DNA of 64,000 nt from Diospyros lotus (taxonomy: Eukaryota; Streptophyta; Magnoliopsida; Ericales; Ebenaceae): positions 21,894,866 to 21,958,865 of the forward strand of contig NC_068351.1 of NCBI RefSeq assembly GCF_014633365.1, given 5' to 3'. Below, one piece after another: positions 11,299 through 23,340 of the stretch. Position 1 is the first letter of the stretch. Each line of letters begins with the position of its first letter. Under the pieces are notes generated by a model that ran no database searches, had not been told where the DNA came from, and saw only the letters and a program-made list of their open reading frames with translations. The position numbers were made by a program, and so were the translations under genes.

Positions 11299-12141
11299 GC
11301 AAAACCAGCAAGGCAGCCTCAAAGAAGACTTAACCCAACCATTCTTGATGTGGTAAAACATGAGGTAAGTAAATTACTTGCAGCCGGTATTATTTACCCT
11401 ATTTCTGACAGCAAGTGGGTGAGTCCCGTGCAGGTTGTTCCAAAAAAGACGGGCATCACGGTGGTCCCAAATGAGCAGAATAAGCTTATCCCCATGAGAG
11501 TGAAGAACAATTGGAGAGTCTGCATTGATTATAGAAAGCTGAACCAAGCAACCAGAAAGGATCATTTTCCCTTCCCATTCATTGATCAGATGTTGGAGAG
11601 GTTAGCTGGTAAGTCACACTATTGTTTCCTTGACGGTTTTTCTAAATACTTTCAGATTTGCATAGCCCCAGAGGATCAAGAGAAGACCACCTTCACCTGC
11701 CCCTTTGGCACATTCGCTTATAGAAGAATGCCTTTCGGTCTATGTAATGCTCCAGGTACCTTTCAGCGATGCATGGTAAGTATATTTTCAAATTTTCTAG
11801 AGCATTGCATGGAAGTGTTCATGGATGATTTTTCAGTTTATGGCACTTCTTTTAATGATTGCTTGGTTAGCTTGGGTAGAGTCCTAGAGAGATGCATTGA
11901 AAAGAACCTTGTTTTAAATTTTGAAAAATGTCATTTCATGGTAGAACAAGGAATTGTTTTAGGCCATGTTCTATCTAAGAAGGGTATAGAAGTGGATTGG
12001 TATAAGGTTGATGTTATTGCTTCATTGCCTTACCCCACCTCTGTGAGGGAGGTGCGTTCTTTCCTTGGCCATGCAAGATTTTACAGGAGGTTCATCAAGG
12101 ATTTCAGCAAGATTGCACTTCCACTTTCCCACCTTCTCTAG
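11299..12141 (+). pseudogene. Element A reverse transcriptase
   Basis: Ty3/gypsy reverse transcriptase in the same frame as gag. Visible motifs: SKWVSPVQVVPKK, WRVCIDYRKLNQATRKDHFP, CPFGTFAYRRMPFGLCNAPGTFQRCM, and the catalytic EVFMDDFSVYG (FMDD in place of YVDD/YIDD; both Asp present). One catalytic-core substitution stands out: FLDGFSKYFQI, where the family has LDGYSGYNQI. The fragment ends at TAG 12139, just before the RNase H domain. Confidence 0.92.
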
Positions 12142-13065
12142 AAAGAAGTGACCTTCCACTTTGATGAGCAGTGCAAGCGGGCATTTGAGGAACTGAAGAG
12201 TCGATTGATTTCTCCACCCATCATACAGCCACCCGATTGGGAGTTGCCCTTCGAGTTGATGTGCGACGCCTCCAACTTTGCAATAGGTGCCGTCCTTTCC
12301 CAGCGTGTGGAGAAGAAATCCCATGTCATAGCCTACGCTTCGCGTACATTGGATGCGGCACAGACTAATTATACCACTACGGAAAAAGAGCTCTTGTCTA
12401 TTGTTTTTGCATTGGATAAATTTAGATCCTATTTACTTGGTTCTAAAGTTATTGTCTTTTCTGACCATGCAGCTCTTAGGTACCTCCTGAAGAAGCCTGA
12501 TGCCAAACCTCGTTTGATAAGGTGGATGCTCTTGCTCCAAGAATTTAACATTGAGATCAAGGATAAAAGTGGAGTAGAGAACTTGGTAGCTGACCACCTC
12601 AGTCTCATTCCTTCCACCTCAGATCAATCTGTCATGGACTCCCAGCCTATAAGGGATGATTTCCTAGATGAGTTATTATACCACATTCATGGTGCTGAGC
12701 CTTGGTATGCTGATTCGGTAAATTATTTAGTTGCTTCTGAATTACCTGCATATTTTAAGAAGGAACAGATAAATAAATTTAAGAGTCAGGCTCGGTATTA
12801 TGTGTGGGATGATCCCTATCTGTGGCGCATGTGTAGTGACCAGGTCATCAGGAGATGTGTGCCTAACCATGAGTTTGCATCTGTCTTAAATTTTTGTCAC
12901 ACACTTGCATGTGGTGGTCACTTTGGTCCCCAACGTACAGCTAGAAAAGTCCTAGATTCTGGATTATATTGGCCTTCACTCTTTAAGGATTCATATGAGT
13001 TCTGTAAGAATTGCACATGTTGCCAACACACAGGCACTATATCACGTAGGAATGAAATGCCTTAA
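12142..13065 (+). pseudogene. Element A RNase H and integrase zinc domain
   Basis: RNase H begins near 12240 with [15 protein letters not shown] and contains [17 protein letters not shown] and [12 protein letters not shown]. The integrase N-terminal HHCC finger follows (H-x-H in [11 protein letters not shown], then CKNCTCCQ), ending at TAA 13063. The linker carries the usual [14 protein letters not shown] sequence. Confidence 0.9.
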
Positions 13066-14073
13066 CAACCCTTATTGTTTTGTGAAATCTTTGATGTTTG
13101 GGGCATTGACTTCATGGGTCCATTTCCTGTGTCATTTGGTTATGTGTACATTCTGTTAGCTGTGGATTATGTTTCTAAGTGGGTGGAAGCTAAAGCCACC
13201 AGGACTGATGATGGTTCTATGGTTGCAGATTTTGTTCGTTCTCACATCTTTTGCAGGTTTGGCATGCCCAGGGCCATCATCAGCGACCAAGGATCCCACT
13301 TTTGCAATAGAAAAATGGACACCCTACTTCGTAAGTATGGGGTAATACACAAAATGGCGACTCCTTATCATCCACAGACTAATGGGCAAGCTGAAGTCTC
13401 AAATAGAGAGATCAAGCAGATTTTGGAGAAGACTGTCTAGCCCAATAGGAAAGACTGGAGCAAGAGATTAGAAGATGCGCTATGGGCCTACCGCACTACC
13501 TACAAAACCCCCATCGGCATGTCCCCCTACAGGTTGGTTTTTGGAAAAGCGTGTCACTTGCCGGTGGAAATAGAGCATAAGGCATATTGGGTGGTGAAGC
13601 AATGCAATATGGACATTAGTCAAGCGGGGTCCCAAAGAAAGCTCCGACTTCAAGAGCTTGAGGAGATTAGGATGGACGCATATGAGAACTCACGCATCTA
13701 CAAGGAGAAGACCAAGGCTGTGCATGACAAGCTTATTGTGAGGAAGACATTCGAAGTTGGCCAGAAAGTTCTGCTATATAATTCCCGTCTCAAGTTGATG
13801 CCCGGTAAGTTACGTTCTCATTGGACTGGTCCTTTCATAGTTATTCATGTTTTTCCCTTTGGTGCAGTTGCAATCAAGGACGAGTCCAATGCAAAGCAAT
13901 TCACAGTGAACGGGCAGCGGCTTAAGCATTCTACGAGAGCTTTCAGGAGCATATTGTGGAGGAGCTGCATCTCCTCAATGCCACCTCCATTTGATGCATC
14001 AGGTTGTTTCTCTCTCCCTAATATTTTACATTTACTTGTCCTATTCTTGATTGGAATTGCATGTTTACATTGA
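13066..14073 (+). pseudogene. Element A integrase core and C-terminus
   Basis: The D,D,E catalytic core is visible: the first Asp in GIDFMGPFP, the second in IISDQGSHF, and the Glu in [15 protein letters not shown] 13438 interrupts the domain soon after the Glu. The C-terminal part has [20 protein letters not shown] and [12 protein letters not shown]. No chromodomain is seen, as expected for a non-chromovirus lineage. Confidence 0.9.
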
Positions 14074-15307
14074 GGGCAATGTAAAGTCTAAGTGTGTGGG
14101 GGGGGGGGGGGCAGCATTCTTATTTTAGCAGCATTTTCTTTATCTTTTCATATTTCTTTTTCCTTGGGTCTAGTTGAGTCTGTTTGGCGTGGAAATGCAA
14201 GTTAAGTAATTAAGTCTAAAAGAACCCAGCATAATTAGAACTTCAATCTTATCTTCCTTGATTTCAAGTGACTTGGCAATGAGTTTGATTTGATAGATTG
14301 ATTGAGTAGTCTACAGCCGTGAGGATTTTGAGCCTATTGTCTTTCTTGTGTGTGCATTCGCCTATCATGATCTCCACTCTAGAACTTGTTTTGATTCTTG
14401 GTTGAGGCTATATTTGTTCATGCATGACTCAAACATGATTAAGGCATTCTTTCTTGTCCCCACTTGGCCATTTTGTTATTCAAAAAAAAAAAAAAAATCA
14501 ATCAATCCCTTTCGCTTGCCACTTAGAGCCATCATTCTTACCCTTCATTTTCATACACCTTTTTGGACCTTCCAACCTTAGGAAGAGGAATAGTAAGTGC
14601 ATTCTAGAGAGAGAGATTGAATTCATCAAGCAAGTCATAAGGCCAAAGGCCATTTGCATCCATGAAAAAGAAAAAGAAAAGCAAGCAAAGGATAAAATGG
14701 TGAGAAGGAGCGTAAAACGCACTCACCTCTTTCAAAAAAAAAATGAAAAATGAAATGAAAAAAAAAATTGATGAGAAAAAGAAGAAAGCAAAGTTGAGAC
14801 AGAGCGTAAAACGCACTCAACCGAATAAAGATGCAATGTTTTTCATAATGCTTGGAAATTCTATCTCTTGATCTTGGAGTTGCATGAAGTGTTTTCTCGA
14901 CCTAAGGCATGTTTTCCTTCATTGTTGTCTTTCCATTTCTTTCTTCCCCACATTACAACCCTGAATAAGTTCTTTTGATTTGTGGCATGCATGTGACATG
15001 GATAGTGGAGATTGAGAAGATAAACAAGCTTATGGTAGTGGAATTGTGATTGGGTGAATTTGAGCGAAACAGTCTCCACCACCTCTTGAGAGATTTTTGA
15101 GCATACACTTGTCCTGTGAGAGGCTTCTACTTTTGATTTGTCTTATTGAATGAATTGCCATGTCACTTGTTTTCTTGGAAGTAGAGGAAATATGATCTTT
15201 GAATGATGAATTCTCAAAGACTTACCTTGCATCTGATTTGTGTTTTTCCACATTTTTATTCTTGAGTCATAGAGTCTAGTGTTTTGCCCAGGAGTGCAAA
15301 AGTCTAA
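14074..15307 (+). other. Element A region between pol and 3' LTR
   Basis: Non-coding. It holds a G15-type run at about 14099-14113 and several A-rich runs. The 18-bp sequence gagcgtaaaacgcactca occurs twice (14708-14725 and 14802-14819), and its core GCGT-AAA-ACGC is a small palindrome. The env-like gene of some Athila elements is not recognisable. Confidence 0.65.
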
Positions 15308-15319
15308 GTATGGGGGAGT
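15308..15319 (+). other. Element A polypurine tract
   Basis: gtatgggggagt lies directly before the 3' LTR start (tgatagcatgc), the expected position for plus-strand priming. Confidence 0.75.
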
Positions 15320-16579
15320 TGATAGCATGCATATTTATGCTATATTTTGGCATTTCACCTCAGTCTTATTACGCCATTTGAAGTAATTTTTGCTGATCTT
15401 TCATGGTTTCTATTTTATTATACTTCAAATCGTCCTTACACTATTTTCTATCTTACTTCTATGGATCCAAGCTTGCTTAGCTTTAGGGAATATTGGATGG
15501 GCTAGAGAAGCAGCTGGAAAAGACTTGAAGTGGCTCATTTCGGACTTCATGAGGATAGGCCGGCCTTGGGTAATTGTGGGACTCATCTAAAGGAGCTTGG
15601 GCTCACTTTCAAGGAGCAAATTTGGGCTGCTCGATTTTGTTGTTTTGGGCTCACTTATCTCTCTTCTGTTTCTTCTCTTTTCTGTTGGACTAGGCCCAAC
15701 CCTAGCCTTCCTAGCTCTTCCTTTCTTAGCCATGTATTTAAGGCCTCTTAGCACTTATTTCCAGGGGAGAGGAGAAAAGGGAGGAGATTCTGGCCGTTTT
15801 TCTTGTTGTTAGCATTTTTCTGTTTTCTTCATTTTATCTCCATTTTGTCTCCATTTTGTCTTCCTTGCTGTAATGAAAGGCTAGAGCTATTGTAACTGGT
15901 TGTGTATCTTGAACCCGCATGGAATCTGAGTCCCGGATGAGCTGCAAAAACCTGGTTTGTTTGTTTTAATCTTATTCATTTCCATTTGGTTTAGTTTGAG
16001 CAGATTTTCGAATGCATGGAGTTCATGGCAGGTTTGTGTGAATTTGCATGGATTCATTTTCTGTTAAATGCTTAAGAGAACAGAGTGTTGTAGCCAGTTG
16101 GTATAACATCTCGGAAATGAATATAATGTGCTTGAATGGTTGTTCTTGCATAGCTCCGGATGGGTTGAATAGATAGTGAATGGTTGCATTTTGTTTATAA
16201 GAGATTTCTGTATTCATTTTGTTGTTCCAATCATTCTAATCCTTGGACGGTTGTTGGGGATGCTTTAAGTTTGATATCCGGAGATTAAAACATCTAACAA
16301 GCCAAGATTTATAGGTTGGACGAGGAAGATTTCACAGAGGGGACAAATACACAGCTGGTTGCATTTCATTTACTGATTTTCATCTATCCTTGTCTTTCTG
16401 TTTTATTACTTAGTTTTCTGTCAAACCCCCCTTAAACAAACTGTTGTTTATATTGGTTCTCCTTGTTGGTAGAAGAAAGTGAGGCTCTTTGTGAGAGACG
16501 ACCTAGGGTGCACTTTGCTGCAAACTAGAGAAGAGATATATAGATATCTAATCTGGAGTGGTTCGACAGCCGCCGTCCA
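15320..16579 (+). repeat. Element A 3' LTR, complete
   Basis: 1260 bp, starting TGATAGC and ending GTCCA. It contains the element's likely promoter region (atgtatttaaggcc near 15731, just before the region corresponding to R). The right flank begins atgac. Confidence 0.9.
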
Positions 16580-18260
16580 ATGACCTCTACTAGAAAATCT
16601 AGGGACTCATTCATAAAGATGAGATGGAAAGTCATAAATGAAGATATGACCATTTAGATAACAAACAAGATTATATCATTAGATCTATTACCCATACTAG
16701 ATGTTATCTAAATCTAGTATTAAAGACACTAACACCAACAAGATCAAAATATCAAAACTCCCTTAAAAACAATTTAGTCGATTTCCTCGATTTCCCTAAT
16801 TTTTGTAAAACCCTTGATAGTAAAGAGGAGTGTTTGAAGTTTTGTCATCATCAAAAAGTAAGAGATTTTTGTTATGTTTTTTTATGTTATTTTGATGATG
16901 AAAAACTTTCATTGTGGTTTATTTATGAAAATGATTTCATAGCTTTTGAAATTGAGGCATATCTTTGGAAGTTCAAAATGGGTTAAGGATGTTAATTTTT
17001 CTAATTACTTTGTCAAGCCGCATATAATTCAATTTTTCTTTTTGACAAGTATCTTATCTTGGAAATTATATCTTTTCCATTTAAGAAATATGGGTCATAA
17101 ATCATATAAACATTGTCTATGTTGTTTTTCAAAAACCATATCCTTATTTCATATGATAATGGAAAAACTATCAACTTCTCCATGCAAATTGTCGAGTGAT
17201 TTATGCCTTTGTCTTTTAGGCTGTCTTAAAAATAAAAAATGTCAACTTGTTGTTTTTAAAATGTTGACCATTTTATGTCTAAAAGCTAAAACAATCGACA
17301 GCCTTTAAGAATTGTCGACATGCATTTTTCAAGCTCTCAGTTGTTTGATTCTAAGTTCAAAAACAATCGACCGTAACTATAACATATCGACCCTTCCTTG
17401 AAATAGTCAACTTTATGACTAAGAAAGTCAATAAGTTGTCTATCCAAGTTGACTTCTTTTTCTTAATGTCGAAAGTTCTTGAAATCTTATTTGAAAATTC
17501 AAATATTTCAAAAGAAACAGTTAACTGATTGTATATATTTGTCAACAATATTTCTATTATGATATTATTAAAATAATAACTAGGTTTCAAGCATTTAATG
17601 CCGGACAAAAGTCATTTATTTCATTTTTCTCTTCATTAATCATTTTTTTTTTTGCCATATTTTTTTCTCTCTAGAATAATCCGATAGTTACTGGTGGCCA
17701 CTAGGTGTTTTTTCTTTTCTAAAATCAAAGAAGGGATGAGAAGGACATAGAGGAAAGAGAAGAGAGAATAAAGGGTAAAAATGATTATTTTATTCTTTTG
17801 CTTAGGGGATGTTATCACTATTTTCAAAACATGAAGGATGGTTATTGCAATTACATCAAACCTTAGGGGTGTTATTGCAATTTTCCTTTAATATTTATTC
17901 GACCAATCAAAAGTTGAGACCCGCCCCCGCCCCCGCCCCCCCGTCCCCGTCACTGAGTTTGTGAAAATAGTAAGCTCACCAATCAATTGCTTTGATTTAA
18001 TTGCATTTGCTTTCATTTGGTTTGTTGCAGATTCTTAAAAGGATTTATTGTTAGCATTTAATAAGGATTTGATTATTAAAAGGTAAAACTGAAGCACGAA
18101 ATGGGGAGAGAGAGAGAGAGAGAGTTAATTGCTTTTGACAAGTGAAAAAAGATGAGAGCATAATTAGTCAGTTGAAAAAAAGTAAAGAAGAAGAGTGGGG
18201 TGGAAGTTGAGACATAATTGATCATCAAGTGGGAATCAGCTGTCTCATTGCTCCCATTTT
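16580..18260. other. Intergenic, AT-rich
   Basis: No gene recognised; the open frames are short and unrelated to known families. Contains a C-rich run (about 17924-17943) and a GA run (about 18108-18123). Confidence 0.6.
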
Positions 18261-18261
18261 C

Positions 18262-18269
18262 TATATATA
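18262..18269 (+). promoter_or_regulatory. Candidate TATA box of the TPD1-like gene
   Basis: tatatata followed by ataagataagagg sits 256 bp before the ATG and fits a plant core promoter with a ~230-nt leader. A longer (AT)n run at about 18376-18393 is an alternative, so the choice is uncertain. Confidence 0.35.
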
Positions 18270-18525
18270 ATAAGATAAGAGGTCGTAATTTTTGACTAGT
18301 TTCCAAATAACTGAAATATTAATGGATAATATCACCTACTCCTCGCTGAAAGGCCATTGGAATTCTAATCATTCATATATATATATATATATATGTAAAC
18401 TAGTTCTTCCATTTTCCAGAAGGGTTGAAATTGCCATAGTTAACCCTAACATCCTACCATAAACAAAGCATCTCTTCCAATCTTCTTGTCAAATAACATA
18501 TACTTAATAGTGATCATCTTCTTCT

Positions 18526-18595
18526 ATGGCTGCCACCATCAAGCTTCTTTCCCTACGACTAGCTCTCTTCCTTTGTCTCCTTAGCCCGGGTAATT

Positions 18596-18644
<49 letters not shown>

Positions 18645-18827
18645 AGTTTTAGGGGTAAGTTTAGATTCTAAAAAACTCTGTAAGAAAGGAGTAGGTTGAG
18701 CCCTTCAACTCCACCTATTAGGTAGCGAGAGCTAAGTCCAAATTAAACTACTCTCGCTGTACTTAAGGGGCTATCGATGGAACCAATAGTAACCCATGTT
18801 AGTCTTCAGGGCTATTATAATGGTTTC

Positions 18828-18858
<31 letters not shown>

Positions 18859-19565
18859 TTTATTTTTTTTGAGTAAAAAGGGTAATTAAGTTTGGTTGGC
18901 TCCAAAGGACTCTTGGATGTATGAGCAGGCTTAGCCCCTGACCCCACCCAATAGATTAGGCTTAGTAAGGCTAAATTAATCCACATTAATAAACCTGCTT
19001 TTGTTACATCTGGAAGTCATTCGTTGAATCAACAATATTACCCTTAATTACTAGGTTCAATAGTAGTATTGTAATTAGCCCTTTTCCACTTTTTCCACAA
19101 GGGTTGCCATGCACCCTGCAGGTGGCCTCTTCCTATGTCTTTTTAATTAATTAACATTAATAATATATATGTTTTCTTATATATATATCCTTCACGAACT
19201 ATATATATACTTAAAAATTTTATAATAATCTTGTAGGCAAATCAACAAGCAGTTACATATGCCGACATGTTCCAGGGGAGATTGCGATCGCCCAAGCTCG
19301 GACTGGAAAGCTGATAAAAGGCAAGCCAGAATGGAATGTGACGTTTAAGAACCCATGCATCTGCACCCAACTAGAGATCTTTCTTACTTGTACTGGATTT
19401 AAGACTGTTGAGAAGATTGATAGTCGTACCCTCCTCCTCCTTAGAGGTCGATGCCGCCTCTATGATGGTGCCCCCATCTATGGTGGTCATTCTTTGAGCT
19501 TCAAATATGCTTGGGACCACCCATATGCGTTCAAGATTGCTAATGCTACCATAGCATGCTCCTAA
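18526..19565 (+). CDS. TPD1-like secreted cysteine-rich protein, two exons
   Basis: Exon 1 is 18526-18589 and exon 2 is 19237-19565, with a 647-bp GT-AG intron (gtaatt...cttgtag); the join is in frame. The 130-residue product begins with a hydrophobic signal peptide (residues 1-22, with the run LALFLCLL). The mature part has six cysteines (C30, C62, C64, C73, C94, C129) and the family sequence GKPEWNVTFKNPCICTQ, then LTCTGF, DGAPI, SFKYAWDHPYAFK and a C-terminal ATIACS. TPD1 of Arabidopsis is the ligand of the receptor kinase EMS1/EXS that fixes tapetum fate in anthers. This is the shorter TPD1-homolog type, so its exact role is inferred only. Reading frame, splice sites and cysteines are intact. 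The intron holds CT and TTC microsatellites. Confidence 0.92.
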
Positions 19566-20628
19566 TTAATTATTATATGACAAATAGCAATAATTAGTTT
19601 TCCGAGTTCGTATATATATATGGCTCCCTTGCCTTCCAATCAGCAATTGTCTAAATGTGGTAGCATTATATATGAGTTCGACTTTCCATTCGTGGCTCAA
19701 ACTAGCTAGTGTCGTTGGTTTATCTTGCCAAAGTACGTATTGCTATACTTACTGAGCTTATCCTTTCCATATAAAAGTAGATACATTAATGAAGAACAAG
19801 TGTAATTTTTTTTTTTTGCTAATATATTAAAAAGTGTAATTAAAAGGTTGCTTTGTTAATGGGTGTACTATAATAAACTGTTTTAACTATATTTACAGTA
19901 GAAATTAAGGTTAAATTACTATTTCACAAATTAGGAAGGCCGCTATTGCAAGGGTTTTACTTATAGTGCGTGTAAAGAGTTTGGCAAACCATCCTTCTGA
20001 AATGTCTTAATAGTGGCATTTTAGACAAATCCGTTACAAGTCACTAATTTAGCGTTGGTTAAAATAAATAAAATAAAATTATATCAAAATAAGATTAGAA
20101 TACTTTTCAAATCAAAATATGAAATAATTAGGATAAGATTGTAAATCATTCCATAATTTTTATCAAACTGTTTGTTAAATTTTTTACAATATATTAGAAG
20201 ACATATGAGTCATTTTTTTTTTATGTATAAGGTTGAAGATATGCTTATATGGAGAGAGAGAGAGAGATTATCATATATGAAAAATGATAGATAAAAAGTC
20301 ATAATTTCCTTTTCAATGGTCATCAGATAAGTTTAACAAGTACATTAGATAAGACAAAAGTTTAGAATATTTTTTATATTTTATTTTTTTTGATATATAT
20401 TTTGATTAACAAACACTATCTAAGTGTTTAAGTCTCTTAATGCATGGTTGGCATTTCTCATAACTAGGATTCGTCTTTTTGGTTAGGAAAAAAAAAATCA
20501 CTCATTTAAAAGTGTTTGTTTTCAAAATTTAAAAGTGCTATACATGAGGTTGTATAACTTTGTTGACAATTTTTAGTGAAATCCTTAGAAGTAGATGTTT
20601 GAAGGACAACTTAATTATGATATTCACC
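19566..20628. other. 3' flank and intergenic DNA
   Basis: AT-rich, with the 3'UTR of the TPD1-like gene at its left end. No further gene or RNA is recognised. Confidence 0.55.
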
Positions 20629-22700
20629 CACTATAAGAAAATAGTTGATTTGAGACAAATTTTAACATATTTTATTTAAAAGGTTTAAAATGCATTTTGA
20701 GATAAAAAAAAAAAAAAATCCATCTTATATTAAAACAGATTTTGAGATGGAAACAAGTCTACTATAAAATTGAAATGAATTTTGAGATCAATTATTATCT
20801 ATCTCAAATTTGAGACGAATTTTGAGATAAAAAAATATTTATTCCATATTTAAAATAATTTTTTAAATAAATCGCTATTCATCTTTGATAAACAAATTCA
20901 CAAGTCTATGAAATTGTTCAAATAATAAAGTAGTGAATGAAATATAGTTTCTTCGAGATTCTATGTCAATTATCAAAATTGTTTTGACCCTATTATTTTT
21001 TAAATTATTTAGAAAATTTGTAACTAAACTAAAATTAAATAAAATAGAACTAATTAATTTAATTTCAACTAATCAAAGAATAACAAAAAAAACCAACATT
21101 AATTTAAACATCAGGGTATTTTGAATTCACTTAAATCAATCATATCTAATTTATTTAACTCACAATCCAACTTTAATTATATATGCAGTGGTTGAAAAAA
21201 TCTAAAATAATTAATGCTCTCCCAAATCATACCAATTACATTGAACAAATTTATTATTTATTTTTTAATAATAATAATAATAAATATCAACAAATTTATT
21301 AAGATTAATAGTTATTCAATTTAATTTCATATAAGTCAACTCTTTACTTTTGTTCTAATTATTTTTTTATGGAGTTCCTTACCTAACTCAAATTATGAAA
21401 CTTTCCCTCTTATCTCATTTCATAATAATAAATTAATTAAATATGAATCAAATATTTAATAATTTTAAGAGCAATAAGACATTCTTTATAAATATAAATT
21501 AATTGTCAACGATTCAGCCTTGCCTCCTGGTTGGGCGGTTGCTGCCTTTTGCGGCGGCTTGGCTTCCCCAAAGGCCTTGCGGCGACTTCCGCTTCCTCCG
21601 TCACTTTTTCTTGCCTTCCAACGACTGCTTCTTCCTTTCTATTATCCTTTTCTTTCTTCTCAATCTTATTCTCCTTATCTCCCTTCATCTTCTCTTCTTG
21701 CCGGAATTCCCTCCTGCTTCTCTTTATCTTCTCCTTCCCTCCTTTTCCTCCCATTTCTCCTTTTAATATTAATCTTTCAATTAATTTATAATAATAATTT
21801 TCAAATTAATATTATAAATTAATTTATAATTTCCTCTTTAAAGCCCAATTCTTTAAATTTGTTTCCTTTGCTTGTTTCTTACAAAAAGAATTCAAATTAT
21901 ATAAAATTCATATAAATTTACATTTTAAGTAGAAAAAATAGCAAAAATTTAATATCAAAATTAAACAATTATCCATCACGATTTTGAGTTAAATTTTGAA
22001 ATGGGTTATTTTTGTCTTAGATTTCAGACATATTTTGAGGCAAAAAAGAAATTGTCTAAAATTGGAGACGGATCTTGAGAAGAATAATATTCGTCTCAAA
22101 TTTCAGATGAATTTGCATACTAATTTTTTTTTGGTTTCAAATTTTGAGACAAATTTTAGGCAAAATTTTTTTGTCTCAAATTTGAGACGAATTTTAAGAT
22201 GGAAACTAATTAGTTTCAAATATGAGACGAGTTTTGAGATAGATTATAAATCTCTCTCAAATTTGAGACGAATTTTAGGATGAAAATTTTTAATCACAAA
22301 TTTTTAAAGGATTTTGAGATAAAAAATTCTCTATATAAAATTTGAGACGAAAAAATGTTGGTCTCAAATTTGGAATAATTTGAAATGGATTTTGAGATAG
22401 ATTTTATATTCATTTTAAATCTAAGAAAATAACATTTGAGACGGATTTTGAGATGAATATATAACTGTCACAAACATGTAAGAAAAATATGTAACCGTCT
22501 GAAATTTGAGATGGAATTTGAGATAAATATGTAATTTGTCTTAAAAAATTAAAAATAATATTTTTAATCACAAAAATATAGAAATTAAATATAACCTTAA
22601 AATATTTATATAGAAAATATAGTTATATACAATATAATTATATATATTTGTAAACTTAATCTATATAAAAATATTTTTACGTCAATATATTGAAATACTA
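20629..22700. mobile_element. Candidate non-autonomous CACTA-type DNA transposon
   Basis: The left end reads CACTATAAGAAAATAG, close to the CACTACAAGAAAA termini of plant CACTA elements. Inside, two arrays (about 20640-20880 and 21985-22540) repeat 'ttgagacgaattttgagat' many times, often as the palindrome GTCTCAAATTTGAGAC, like the subterminal repeats of this class. The right end is not certain: ctatttgtagta near 22682-22693 is a weak inverted match. The middle has a GC-richer patch (21500-21750) with overlapping open frames but no transposase domain. Confidence 0.5.
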
Positions 22701-23340
22701 TTTGTAGTAAATAAAACCTAAATTTATAAATAAATATATTTCCTATGCGTAAAAATAAAATATAAAGTTAAGTATATATAAATACAGCTTACATGTATAA
22801 AAAATTATAAATTAAAATATATAAACCTAATAATTCACTACTGCTATTTCTTATAAATGTATATATATGCATACGAAAAGAAGAAATTAAAGGGAGAGGA
22901 GAGAGGGAAATGGCATTTTTGTATTAAAAAAAAATAACATTTATATGATAACTATCAGGAAAAGTACTTTATAGTTGATAATATTGATAAAGTCCCTATC
23001 ATTTTTATTAAGTAAAGGACATCATCGAATAATTAGGTTAGATATTGGTTTTGAAATAATTAATTCAAATTGAGTTCAAATCTAATACTTCTAATAACTC
23101 GAAGTTGGCTTATTTATAACCCTAGTATATCTACATTGACTATTGCTATATAAATTGGATTATAATGACAGGTTTGTTAATAAATCTTAATAATTTTGAT
23201 GGATACGTGTAAAAACGAGTATTTGTTAAATAAAATATTTTTTCAAAAATTATTAAGTGTGATATGAATTATTTTTAATATAAAGTTATTAAAACAAGTA
23301 TAGCAATGGGTTAGGGATTGAACATAATTTTTCTTAATAG
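22701..23340. other. Intergenic, AT-rich
   Basis: No gene, RNA or clear repeat recognised. Confidence 0.5.

Larger units (their letters stand above)
8383..14073 (+). pseudogene. Element A gag-pol polyprotein with eight internal stops
   Basis: One reading frame runs from ATG 8383 to TGA 14071 with no frameshift over 5.7 kb. It is interrupted by stops at 8458 (TAG), 9946 (TAA), 10069 (TGA), 10483 (TGA), 11296 (TGA), 12139 (TAG), 13063 (TAA) and 13438 (TAG). Order of domains: gag, aspartic protease, reverse transcriptase, RNase H, integrase. Most stops fall where CAG, CAA or CGA (Gln or Arg) would be expected from context, so single C-to-T changes explain them. This copy cannot make a full polyprotein. 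The final ~30 codons, after the integrase tail, have no known domain. Confidence 0.93.
6225..16579 (+). mobile_element. Element A: Athila-type Ty3/gypsy LTR retrotransposon
   Basis: Order: truncated 5' LTR (6225-7102), primer site (7109-7126), long leader, gag-pol in a single frame (8383-14073), non-coding 3' region, polypurine tract, complete 3' LTR (15320-16579). The LTRs share 877 bp with about 20-25 differences by eye, implying a fairly recent insertion. The 5' LTR lacks the first ~383 bp found in the 3' LTR, so no target duplication can be checked. Athila assignment rests on the primer-site type, the gag sequence style (for example PKFHGLAGEDPHKHLKEF) and the long region between integrase and 3' LTR. 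No env-like ORF remains. Confidence 0.93.

Noticed and set aside
10483..13440. Stop-codon readthrough as an explanation for the element A frame
   Set aside because: Eight stops of all three kinds spread over every domain fit decay better than programmed readthrough.
21503..21822. Overlapping 80-100-codon frames on both strands
   Set aside because: CT-rich patch within the CACTA-like element; no transposase or other domain is visible.
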